NCBI GenBank assembly: GCA_016293975.1
Contig: JAEDCW010000048.1
Span: forward strand, 1-13,809
Length of the DNA stretch: 13,809 nt
Direction of reading: 5' to 3'
From: Clostridia bacterium
GTDB lineage: Bacteria; Bacillota; Clostridia; Christensenellales; CAG-138
Below are positions 1 to 6,648 of the stretch, one piece after another; position 1 is the first letter of the stretch; each line of letters opens with the position of its first letter. The notes beneath the pieces are model-generated. The model made no database searches and was not told where the DNA came from. It was given only the letters and a program-made list of their open reading frames with translations. The position numbers and the translations under genes are program-made.

Positions 1-1
1 C

Positions 2-1009
2 GCAACAGGAAACGACCCGCTTAAAGCTTATGGTGCGCTTATAAAGGGTGCGTTTGGCTCGACTAGAGCATTGGGTAATACTGCAGCAAAGAGCGTAACA
101 CTCTGTCTTACGGGATTGGCGATGGCGGTAGCGGCACAGGCAGGTATGTTCAATGTAGGCGGTGAAGGGCAGCTCTTTTTGGGAGCTATGGCTGCCGCAG
201 TTACAGGAGTGGCACTAAGGGGATTATCCGCTTGGATAGTCATTCCGGCTGCATTCATTATGGCAATAGTAACTGGTGGTTTCTATGCTTTTATTCCTGC
301 GGTCCTAAAGGCAAAACTTAAGGTCAACGAGGTCATAACGACGATAATGCTAAACTCTGCCGCAATACTGTTCTGTTCGTATTTGGCAAACGGACCTTTG
401 AAGACGGATGAACCTGGCATCGCCGCCGGAACCGATGCATTGCTGCCAGAGTATAGATTCGCTAAGCTTGTACCGCTTTCGAACTTGACGTCATCGATAC
501 TCATTGCCACGGCGTTAGCGTTTTTCATCTGGTTCTTGATGAAAAAGACTGTACAAGGTTATGAGATGCGTCTTACTGGCCAGAACTCGCGCTTTGCGCG
601 CTTTATCGGTATAAAGACGGACAAACTTGCAATCACATCAATGATCATATCCGGCGCGCTATGTGGAATTGTAGGTATGTTTGAGGTCTATGGTATGCAC
701 GGGCGTTTCATAGAGGAAGTCAGCAACGAATTCTATTTTGACGGTATGCTCGTTGCCATGATTATGAGATATCAGCCGTTAGGAATTGTGATAATGAGCT
801 TATTCTTCTCGGCATTGGAGGTAGGCTCGGCGTCAATGGAAATGACGGCAGGTGTTTCAAGCGAGCTCATTTCGATAATTCAATCGATCATCATATTCTT
901 TATGGCAGCGGAGTCTGGTATAAGAGCAATCATATCCGAGAAGAAGGCGCAAAGGCTCGCAGAAAAGAAAACTTTTGAGAGAATGGAATATGGGGGAGCT
1001 AGTTTATGA
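2..1009 (+). CDS. nupP: Nucleoside ABC transporter permease (BmpC/NupP family), 5' partial
   Basis: One of two membrane permeases of a nucleoside importer of the BMP/Nup type (branched-chain-type permease fold, BPD_transp_2). The frame is open from base 2 to the TGA at 1007-1009, giving 335 codons, so the true start lies before the window. Seen: several long hydrophobic segments, the motif GMFNVGGEGQLFLGA near the N-terminus and VNEVITTIMLN, both typical of this permease family, then a GIVGMFEVYGMHGRF segment. The C-terminus is charged (KKAQRLAEKKTFER) and probably cytoplasmic. It overlaps the next permease by 4 bp (ATGA), so the two are translationally coupled. The ATPase and the substrate-binding lipoprotein would be expected upstream, outside the window. 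The nucleoside substrate is inferred from family resemblance and from the purine salvage genes 4-6 kb downstream; a sugar permease of the same fold is the main alternative. Confidence 0.85.
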   Translation, partial: ATGNDPLKAYGALIKGAFGSTRALGNTAAKSVTLCLTGLAMAVAAQAGMFNVGGEGQLFLGAMAAAVTGVALRGLSAWIVIPAAFIMAIVTGGFYAFIPAVLKAKLKVNEVITTIMLNSAAILFCSYLANGPLKTDEPGIAAGTDALLPEYRFAKLVPLSNLTSSILIATALAFFIWFLMKKTVQGYEMRLTGQNSRFARFIGIKTDKLAITSMIISGALCGIVGMFEVYGMHGRFIEEVSNEFYFDGMLVAMIMRYQPLGIVIMSLFFSALEVGSASMEMTAGVSSELISIIQSIIIFFMAAESGIRAIISEKKAQRLAEKKTFERMEYGGASL

Positions 1010-1929
1010 TGGAGACATTACTTGCCATATTGCAAAATACACTTCGTTCGGCCACCCCAATTGTAATTGCCGCAATGGGAGGGCAGTTCACGGAACACGT
1101 CAACATAATGAATATCGGAATGGACGGCATGATGCTTATGGGCGCGTTCTTTGCAGTGCTTGCGAGCTACTTCTTTACGAGCGCAGCAATGGGACTGCTC
1201 GCGGCTATATTGATCGGACTTCTGATGGGCGTCATGTTCGGAGTATTCGTTATCAAGTTCAAAAGCGATGAATTTATAATCGGAGTTGCAATCAATATTT
1301 TTGCAGGCGGTGTTACCGTATTTCTCCTAAGGACGATATTCGGCGTAGCAGGCTCATTTGCCGATAAAGGCATTCAGCCGTTACCCTATATCAATATAGA
1401 ATGGCTAAACAGTGTTCCTATCCTCGGTAAATTGTTGAACAATAACTCACTGCTTGTATATGTTAGCTGGCTGCTTGTGATTGCTTGTTATATTGCGGTT
1501 TTTAAGACGCCTTTTGGTTTCAAAATAAGAGCATCGGGTGAACATCCAGAATCCCTAAGCACAGCGGGAATCAACCCGAATAAGTATAAGTATATAGCCT
1601 CAATGATTTGTGGCGTACTCTGCGGTTTAGCGGGTGCGCACCTGTCACTCGGTTACCTCACACAGTTCTCGGAAGGCATGAGCTCTTCGCGTGGCTTTAT
1701 TGCATTTGCTTGCATTATATTCGGAAGGGCGAACCCACCTAAGGTGTTTCTCGCATCACTGCTGTTTGGGTTCTTGGATGCACTGTCATTGAGGCTTCAG
1801 TTTGTCGGCGTTTCATCGAACCTGCTTGGAATGATGCCGTACATAATGACCGTTCTGATGATGATATACGTTGTAGTATATGATAATTACAAGAAAAAGC
1901 ACAGGCTACCTAAGCTGAAACTTGACTAA
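1006..1929 (+). CDS. nupQ: Nucleoside ABC transporter permease (NupQ/YufQ family)
   Basis: Second permease of the same importer, 307 aa, a normal length for this subunit. Seen: the family motif HVNIMNIGMDGMMLMGAF near residues 30-47, SDEFIIGVAINIFAGG around residues 88-103, and the C-terminal SSSRGFIAFACIIFGRANP segment, with about eight to ten hydrophobic helices between. The start overlaps the upstream stop codon as ATGA; a second ATG follows directly at 1009, and a GGGGGAG ribosome binding site at 992-997 serves either. By family logic it pairs with the upstream permease to form the membrane channel. Its TAA stop (1927-1929) overlaps the TAG stop of the convergent gene, so no terminator fits between them. 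Substrate is inferred as purine nucleosides (the B. subtilis NupNOPQ system takes up guanosine); the sequence does not prove it. Confidence 0.87.
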   Translation: MMETLLAILQNTLRSATPIVIAAMGGQFTEHVNIMNIGMDGMMLMGAFFAVLASYFFTSAAMGLLAAILIGLLMGVMFGVFVIKFKSDEFIIGVAINIFAGGVTVFLLRTIFGVAGSFADKGIQPLPYINIEWLNSVPILGKLLNNNSLLVYVSWLLVIACYIAVFKTPFGFKIRASGEHPESLSTAGINPNKYKYIASMICGVLCGLAGAHLSLGYLTQFSEGMSSSRGFIAFACIIFGRANPPKVFLASLLFGFLDALSLRLQFVGVSSNLLGMMPYIMTVLMMIYVVVYDNYKKKHRLPKLKLD

Positions 1930-2960
1930 ACATGCGGCTTAAGCGTGTAGCTGTCTTCGGTAAAGGAGACAAGTATTGAACCCAGTTTATCTGTTCTGAA
2001 TAATTCTATTGAACGGAGCTTGAAGCGTTTGAGAGTCTCAGGTCTCGGATGACCATACTTGTTTCCTTCGCCAACGCTGATTATAGCAATTTGCGGGGAT
2101 ACGGCATTAATGAATTCCTGCGATGAGGATGTTTCAGAGCCGTGATGGGCAACCTTAAGTACTGTCGATTGTAAATCTGAATTTGAATATGTATCGACCA
2201 TTATCGATTCTGCAGATTCACCTAAATCACCGGTCATCATTAAAGACTGAGTACCATAGGTGATTTTTAATACTAGACTGCTGTCGTTTAAGTCGGAGTA
2301 TTTGATACCTTTTATGGGAGACATGACTCGTACAGTAATGTCATCGTCCCATGGGATATAAGTGTCAAGCTCGGCGGAAATGTGTTTTATCTCAGCGCCG
2401 TTCTCACGGAGCGATTCCATCATGTTTTCATATGTTTTTGATGAACTGTCGTACTTAGTTGTGTAGAAAGTCTCCACGGCGTAATTGTCCGCAATAGTGC
2501 CAAGACTGCCTATATGATCGCTGTGGGCATGCGTCGCTACCATCACATCGATATCGTCGATATCGAGCTCATCGAGATAGCCGCTGATTGTGTCATAGTT
2601 TCCCAATTCGCCGCCGTCAATCAACATGGTTTCCCCATTCGGAGAAATGAGAATTGCACAGTCGCCCTGACCTACATCGATAAAGTACACTTGAAGTAAC
2701 TTTGATGGGTCGTTTGAAGGCTGTAGGATGACACTCGGCGTAAAATACGGAGTTGAAAAATCGGTGGTTTGAGGGTCAGGCTCGTCGGTAGGTTGGTTCG
2801 TTGGTTGTTCAGTAGGTGTTTGCTGCGCATCCAAATCACCGATTATCGGCATTGGAAGCTCACCTAAGGCAATGAGAAGTATATAGCAAATAAGTAACGC
2901 TGCAAACAATATCAATAGCATCGTATACAGCTCTCTTTTTTCAAATTTCGGCCTATTCAT
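1926..2960 (-). CDS. Membrane-anchored ComEC-like metallo-beta-lactamase-fold hydrolase
   Basis: A 344-aa protein related to the C-terminal MBL domain of ComEC/Rec2 and to stand-alone secreted MBL hydrolases. Seen, numbered from MNRPKFEK: one N-terminal membrane segment (about residues 12-33), a Pro/Thr/Glu/Gln-rich linker (about 45-80), then the MBL fold opening with VYFIDVGQGDCAIL. Metal ligands: the HxHxDH motif THAHSDHIG (H144, H146, D148, H149), TGDLG (D245), VAHHGS (H272/H273) and YGHP (H304), so the site looks intact. The topology puts the catalytic domain outside the cell. The frame stays open upstream to 3059, but ATG 2960 is preferred because a good promoter (2967-2995) lies inside that extension. 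The stop overlaps that of the convergent permease gene. It lacks the ComEC channel, so DNA uptake is not implied; a nuclease or phosphodiesterase role is inference. Confidence 0.86.
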   Translation of the reverse strand: MNRPKFEKRELYTMLLILFAALLICYILLIALGELPMPIIGDLDAQQTPTEQPTNQPTDEPDPQTTDFSTPYFTPSVILQPSNDPSKLLQVYFIDVGQGDCAILISPNGETMLIDGGELGNYDTISGYLDELDIDDIDVMVATHAHSDHIGSLGTIADNYAVETFYTTKYDSSSKTYENMMESLRENGAEIKHISAELDTYIPWDDDITVRVMSPIKGIKYSDLNDSSLVLKITYGTQSLMMTGDLGESAESIMVDTYSNSDLQSTVLKVAHHGSETSSSQEFINAVSPQIAIISVGEGNKYGHPRPETLKRFKLRSIELFRTDKLGSILVSFTEDSYTLKPHV

Positions 2961-2966
2961 AAAGTA

Positions 2967-2995
2967 ATTATAGCAAGGAGTATGAGTCATGTCAT
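2967..2995 (-). promoter_or_regulatory. Sigma-A-type promoter for the ComEC-like gene, predicted leaderless
   Basis: On the minus strand, ATGACA (2990-2995) and a perfect TATAAT (2967-2972) are 17 bp apart. A start about 7 nt after the -10 box falls at or next to the A of the ATG at 2960, and no Shine-Dalgarno sequence lies between the promoter and that ATG, so the mRNA may be leaderless. The prediction rests on sequence only. Confidence 0.6.
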
Positions 2996-3036
2996 TGTCA
3001 TTTTCACATTTTATTCTCAAAACACGGTACGGTATG

Positions 3037-3045
3037 TGGTATAAT
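3037..3045 (+). promoter_or_regulatory. Extended -10 promoter for the lipoprotein gene
   Basis: TGGTATAAT is an extended -10 element (TGn plus a perfect TATAAT) 31 bp before the ATG at 3077. No convincing -35 hexamer is present, which extended -10 promoters tolerate. It faces away from the minus-strand promoter at 2967-2995; the two -10 boxes are about 70 bp apart, making a compact divergent control region. Confidence 0.6.
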
Positions 3046-3076
3046 CCATAAAACAACACAGTAAAGGATTGAAAAA

Positions 3077-4996
3077 ATGCTTAAAAAACTACTTTCTGTT
3101 TTAATGGTGATTTGCCTGTGTGCATCGTTTTATGGTTGCAAGGGCGATGAAGATAAACAAGGAACTGATATTGCAAATAAGCCTGCAAAGGGTTTTTCCG
3201 CCGCTGGGAAGGTATTCAAAGGCGGAGACGAACAACAAGAGAAGATAAATGCTTTTTCCTATACAGAAGAAGCCTCTGAGGGTGTAAGCACTATAACATT
3301 CTCGTTCAAGGTCGGAAGCATGATTGGCGGTGACGAGGAAGAAACAAATGCAGATATTCTGCCTGGTTATAGAGTTTACCTAACTGAGGCACCGGCTAGA
3401 GTCGCAATTGAATTAACGGGCGTGCAGTATTGGGATTATGAGTACAACACAACGACGGATGTCGACAGTGTTGCCGTAGGTATGTTCAGAACTGAAATAA
3501 AAGATAACCCCACAATCACCATATACATTCAGCTCAGCCAGTCGAGCTATTTTAACGTCAGTCAGCAGAATAACAACTTGGTGATTAAGCTTATGCCGAT
3601 TTCCACGGCAGATGAAACCGTGCAGGACAATCAAGACGTTGAACCTGTTGATGACAACAATAGGAGTTACTATTGCATAGGAAACACGTACAATGCATAT
3701 AAATCCGGACTTTTAGCCGCTGAAGACGGATTGACACCTACGCTGACAGACAACTATTCAATGGTCATAATGATTTCGGAGCCATTTAGTACGCAGCAAG
3801 CCGCTGAGAAGTTCAAGAACTCGCTCATAACAAAGAACGAGGCTGTAGCTACGGCAAACTGGCAAATTATCGATTTGGGAAAGGGCGAGCTGCCTAAGAT
3901 ATCGGCGAAGTATAATTATGAAATCGCCGCATCGTACAAGATTGCCCGCATAGAAGGTGTAGAAATCGCACTCGAGCTTTTTGAGCCAAATGCGATATAC
4001 CTGTCCACCAATCCCAACAACGGAGGTATCGTCTACTCTAAATTTGTAAGCACATCAGGATCGGACGTGGGCTATGAAGAGCTTTGGACAAAGGACCCGG
4101 AGGGGAATGAGTCGCTTATGCTAAAGCAGACGTTTTACTCGATTGAGCAAGTGCTCTATTCTCCGAACGGCAACTACTTCACGTTGTTGGAAAGCACCGA
4201 TTCGGGCAGTTGTCTGTATCTCTATAACGGCTTTACCAATGAGCTGATCTCTAATCTGACAAATGTCGGCTTTGGAAACATGGTCAGTAGCGTTGTCTGG
4301 GACTTTTTCGGAACAAAGCTTTATGCCATAGGCGGAGTCGACGGGCTTGGAATTCATCAGTACGACCTTCTTATTAGGGATCCTCAGATGAGACACAGCG
4401 TGTTGTATAACAAAAGTTTTGACGACGCAGGGCTGAGCTATCTTGATGGAGAATTGCTTTTCGTACGTTCCACGCAGGAGAAAGGCTCTTACATATACAA
4501 GATAATGCCCGACGGCGGGTCACAGAAGCAATTCCTTAAGGGCAATGCATTTGCAGTTTCTCCAAACGGGTTGTACCTGGCTTATGTGGATACCGGAGAC
4601 TATCAGTACGAGAACGCCAATACTTCGGTAACCATTATGAACACCGAGACGGGCGAAAAGGATACATTCGATCCCTGTTTTGCCGTGTACTCACTTATGT
4701 GGACGTCGGATTCTTCAAGGCTCATGTTCTTCGAGAACAGGATGTCGGGCAATACAGGCGATGACGGAGGAACCGATGACGGAACTGATACGGATCAGGA
4801 TACTACAACCGAGGAGGATAAGTATCCCTATAGCCTTTGGTCATATACCCTTTCCTCAAAGAAGTTAAAGAATCATGCCGACCTTAATACGATGTATGCT
4901 ATACCGTCATCAACGAACCCAAGTGCGGTATATGTAATACACAGTGCTATGAGTGAGTTCGAAATAAGTGCAACATATATTTTGAATTTGAAGTAG
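3077..4996 (+). CDS. Large lipoprotein with AMIN-like, SPOR-like and beta-propeller-like regions
   Basis: A 639-aa secreted protein. Seen: a lipoprotein signal peptide with Lys-rich start, hydrophobic core and cysteine C21 in FYGC (positions -3 and -2 deviate from the classical LxGC lipobox); a region at about 95-173 resembling an AMIN domain (YRVYLTEAPARVAIELTGV, then GMFRTEIKDNPTITIYIQL); a stretch at about 196-290 resembling a SPOR domain (MVIMISEPFSTQQAAEKFKN); and from about 355 on, repeated TolB/PD40-like propeller strands (LYSPNGNYFTLLE, VVWDFFGTKLYAIGG, AVSPNGLYLAYVD, MWTSDSSRLMFFE). A Gly/Asp/Thr-rich acidic loop (about 559-580) interrupts the last blade. RBS AAAGGA at 3063-3068. AMIN and SPOR modules bind cell wall in known proteins, so an envelope role is likely; no enzyme motif is seen. 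The lipoprotein and propeller calls are fairly safe; AMIN and SPOR are tentative. Confidence 0.72.
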   Translation: MLKKLLSVLMVICLCASFYGCKGDEDKQGTDIANKPAKGFSAAGKVFKGGDEQQEKINAFSYTEEASEGVSTITFSFKVGSMIGGDEEETNADILPGYRVYLTEAPARVAIELTGVQYWDYEYNTTTDVDSVAVGMFRTEIKDNPTITIYIQLSQSSYFNVSQQNNNLVIKLMPISTADETVQDNQDVEPVDDNNRSYYCIGNTYNAYKSGLLAAEDGLTPTLTDNYSMVIMISEPFSTQQAAEKFKNSLITKNEAVATANWQIIDLGKGELPKISAKYNYEIAASYKIARIEGVEIALELFEPNAIYLSTNPNNGGIVYSKFVSTSGSDVGYEELWTKDPEGNESLMLKQTFYSIEQVLYSPNGNYFTLLESTDSGSCLYLYNGFTNELISNLTNVGFGNMVSSVVWDFFGTKLYAIGGVDGLGIHQYDLLIRDPQMRHSVLYNKSFDDAGLSYLDGELLFVRSTQEKGSYIYKIMPDGGSQKQFLKGNAFAVSPNGLYLAYVDTGDYQYENANTSVTIMNTETGEKDTFDPCFAVYSLMWTSDSSRLMFFENRMSGNTGDDGGTDDGTDTDQDTTTEEDKYPYSLWSYTLSSKKLKNHADLNTMYAIPSSTNPSAVYVIHSAMSEFEISATYILNLK

Positions 4997-5002
4997 AAAT
5001 TG

Positions 5003-5031
5003 TTGCAAGATAGGAGATAGTAGGTTATCAT
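5003..5031 (+). promoter_or_regulatory. Probable promoter of the riboswitch-folT unit
   Basis: TTGCAA (5003-5008) and TATCAT (5026-5031) are spaced by 17 bp. The predicted start near 5038 puts the transcript's 5' end about 10 nt before the riboswitch P1 helix, where a leader promoter is expected. No terminator separates the upstream lipoprotein gene from this point, so readthrough from that gene is also possible. Confidence 0.5.
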
Positions 5032-5047
5032 ATACGCGATAACTCGA

Positions 5048-5144
5048 TAACAGAGTAGGCACACTGCGTTAAGTGCTGAAAGATGGGAAGTTGCTTTCAG
5101 ACGAAAAGGGTAATCCTTGCGGTGGTGTTCCGCGTCCGCTGTTA
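5048..5144 (+). ncRNA. Tetrahydrofolate (THF) riboswitch aptamer
   Basis: Matches the THF (folE-motif) riboswitch class. Conserved blocks are in the right order: AGTAGG, GCGTTAAGTG (5066-5075), TGGGA (5084-5088), ACGAA (5101-5105), GCGGTG (5119-5124) and CCGCGTCCGC (5130-5139). Helices seen: P1 TAACAG/CTGTTA (5048-5053 with 5139-5144), P2 near 5059-5065 with 5124-5130 (one mismatch), P3 CTGAAAG/CTTTCAG (5076-5082 with 5094-5100) and a short AAGG/CCTT hairpin (5106-5118). A terminator follows, then the folate transporter gene, the classical target of this class. Binding of reduced folate is expected to lower folT expression, probably by favouring termination; I did not find a convincing antiterminator. 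Confidence 0.93.
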
Positions 5145-5171
5145 ATCCCGAATAACTGGGCTTTCGCTGAC

Positions 5172-5196
5172 AGACCTGTTTCGACAGGTCTTTTTT
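5172..5196 (+). terminator. Intrinsic terminator of the THF riboswitch expression platform
   Basis: An 8-bp perfect stem AGACCTGT/ACAGGTCT (5172-5179 with 5184-5191) is closed by a TTCG tetraloop and runs into six T residues (5191-5196). It lies between the aptamer and the folT ribosome binding site, as expected for transcriptional control of folT. Confidence 0.9.
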
Positions 5197-5221
5197 ATCG
5201 AGTGGTGAAAGGAGAATTAGA

Positions 5222-5746
5222 ATGAAAAAACAAATTGACATTAAAAGACTTGTTACTTTAGGCCTATTGTTAGCCGCGGAAGTCATACTTTCGAGATTCC
5301 TATCTATCGCCACACCTATTGTTAAAATTGGCTTCGCTTTTGTACCTGTAGTTGTGACAGCCATTCTCTATGGACCGGTATGGTCTGCTGTTGTTGCTGG
5401 AGCAGGAGACTTCATCGGTGCGATACTTTTCCCGATCGGGCCGTTCTTCCCGGGATACACGATCTCTGCAGCTATAAGCGGCGCCATTTTCGGTATCATT
5501 CTGTACAATAAAAAGCCGGGTATACTGCGCTCGTTTATGGCTTCATCCCTATCGTTGCTTATCTGCTCTCTAATACTCGATACGTTATGGATATGGATGA
5601 CTTCGTCCACTGCTACCGCAGCAAGTTTGCTTCCGACGAGACTGCTCAAGTTCGGTGTCATGCTTGTAATAGAAACCGTTACAGTATTTGCAATCTCAAA
5701 ACAAGAAACGATTATAAAGCGCATTAAATGCAAGACTGTAAGATAA
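5222..5746 (+). CDS. folT: Folate ECF transporter S component FolT
   Basis: Substrate-binding membrane subunit of an energy-coupling factor importer for folate; it would work with shared EcfA, EcfA' and EcfT subunits encoded elsewhere. The protein is 174 aa, the usual S-component size, with about six hydrophobic segments. FolT-like features: LSRFLSI (residues 23-29), KIGFAFVPVVVTAILYGPVW (35-54), the AGDFIGAILFPIGPFFPGYT segment (61-80) and LLPTRLLKF (137-145). RBS AAAGGAG at 5208-5214, 7 nt before the ATG. It lies directly behind a THF riboswitch and terminator, which independently supports folate as the substrate. No terminator is seen after it, but the next gene has its own candidate promoter. 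A related vitamin S component is unlikely given the riboswitch. Confidence 0.93.
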   Translation: MKKQIDIKRLVTLGLLLAAEVILSRFLSIATPIVKIGFAFVPVVVTAILYGPVWSAVVAGAGDFIGAILFPIGPFFPGYTISAAISGAIFGIILYNKKPGILRSFMASSLSLLICSLILDTLWIWMTSSTATAASLLPTRLLKFGVMLVIETVTVFAISKQETIIKRIKCKTVR

Positions 5747-5754
5747 ACTGCGTA

Positions 5755-5783
5755 TTGCCTTGACTTAAATATAAAGGTAGAAT
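5755..5783 (+). promoter_or_regulatory. Candidate promoter of the purine salvage pair
   Basis: TTGCCT (5755-5760) and TAGAAT (5778-5783) are 17 bp apart in the short gap after folT. An alternative pair is TTGACT (5760-5765) with TACACT (5784-5789) at 18 bp. Either gives a leader of roughly 25-30 nt before the strong GGAGGTGA ribosome binding site (5805-5812). Confidence 0.5.
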
Positions 5784-5818
5784 TACACTATCTACACTAT
5801 CAGCGGAGGTGACGAATA

Positions 5819-6640
5819 ATGTTTACATACGAACAATACAAAGAAAGCGCCGAATACGTCAAAGATAAGCTGGCAGGCAGAACACCGGAATTCCTCGTTG
5901 TGCTCGGTTCTGGACTCGGAAATCTCGCCCAGATGGTGGATAACCCCATATACATCCCATATTCCGATGTGCCGTATTTTGTGGTTAGCACTGCGATAGG
6001 ACACGTGGGAAGATTTGTAGCGGGCAATATCGGTGGAAAACTCGTGCTTATGATGCAGGGAAGATTCCATATGTATGAGGGTTGGACAGCCGAGCAAGTG
6101 GCTTACCCGATTCGAGTAGCAAAGCTCGTCGGCATAAATAACCTAATTATTACCAATGCCGCCGGCGGCGTTAACAGGGAGTTTGGGCCCGGAGACCTGA
6201 TGCTGATAGATGATTTTATTAGACTGTGTATTGAAAATCCGCTTATTGGACAGAACATACCCGAATTCGGTGAACGCTTCTGCGATATGACTTATACGTT
6301 TGATAAGGAATACCAAAGGCTTTTCGAGCAGATAGCCATTGAAAACGGCGTATCGCTGAGACATGGTGTTTATTACTTTGCGTCGGGTCCCATGTACGAG
6401 ACACCTGCGGAAATTCGTGCAATGAGGCTTTTGGGAGCGGATGCGGTTGGCATGAGTACAGTACACGAGTGCATTGCGGCAAACCATTGCTCAATGAGGA
6501 TACTCGGTATATCGCTTATAACCAATATGGCGGCGGGCGTGCTGGACTGCAGGCTCTCGGGCGAGGAAGTAATAGAGGCGGGAAATCGCGCATCGGGAAA
6601 GCTTTCACGCATGGTATATGACTTTATATGCAAGGCATAG
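5819..6640 (+). CDS. punA: Purine nucleoside phosphorylase, trimeric 6-oxopurine type
   Basis: Cleaves inosine, guanosine and their deoxy forms with phosphate to base plus (deoxy)ribose-1-phosphate in the cytoplasm. At 273 aa it has the normal length of the PNP/MTAP family (trimeric class). Seen: VVLGSGLGNL with phosphate-site S31; MMQGRFHMYEG with R82, H84 and Y86; TNAAGGVN with N114; GPMYETPAE with E194, matching Glu201 of the human enzyme; VGMSTVHE with M212 and S213; and SLITN with N236, matching human Asn243. The Glu/Asn pair indicates preference for 6-oxopurines over adenosine. RBS GGAGGTGA sits 6 nt before the ATG. The deaminase gene starts at or just beyond its stop, so both are probably made together. 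MTA phosphorylase is the alternative, but N236 argues against it. Confidence 0.93.
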   Translation: MFTYEQYKESAEYVKDKLAGRTPEFLVVLGSGLGNLAQMVDNPIYIPYSDVPYFVVSTAIGHVGRFVAGNIGGKLVLMMQGRFHMYEGWTAEQVAYPIRVAKLVGINNLIITNAAGGVNREFGPGDLMLIDDFIRLCIENPLIGQNIPEFGERFCDMTYTFDKEYQRLFEQIAIENGVSLRHGVYYFASGPMYETPAEIRAMRLLGADAVGMSTVHECIAANHCSMRILGISLITNMAAGVLDCRLSGEEVIEAGNRASGKLSRMVYDFICKA

Positions 6641-6648
6641 GTAAACAG

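Noticed and set aside
2961..3059. Longer N-terminus for the ComEC-like protein (start at 3059 or 2990)
   Set aside because: The extension covers the predicted promoter, would place polar residues ahead of the membrane anchor and has no RBS.
4873..5364. 163-codon minus-strand frame across the riboswitch
   Set aside because: It is antisense to the lipoprotein end, the THF riboswitch and the start of folT, all strongly supported; no protein family resemblance.
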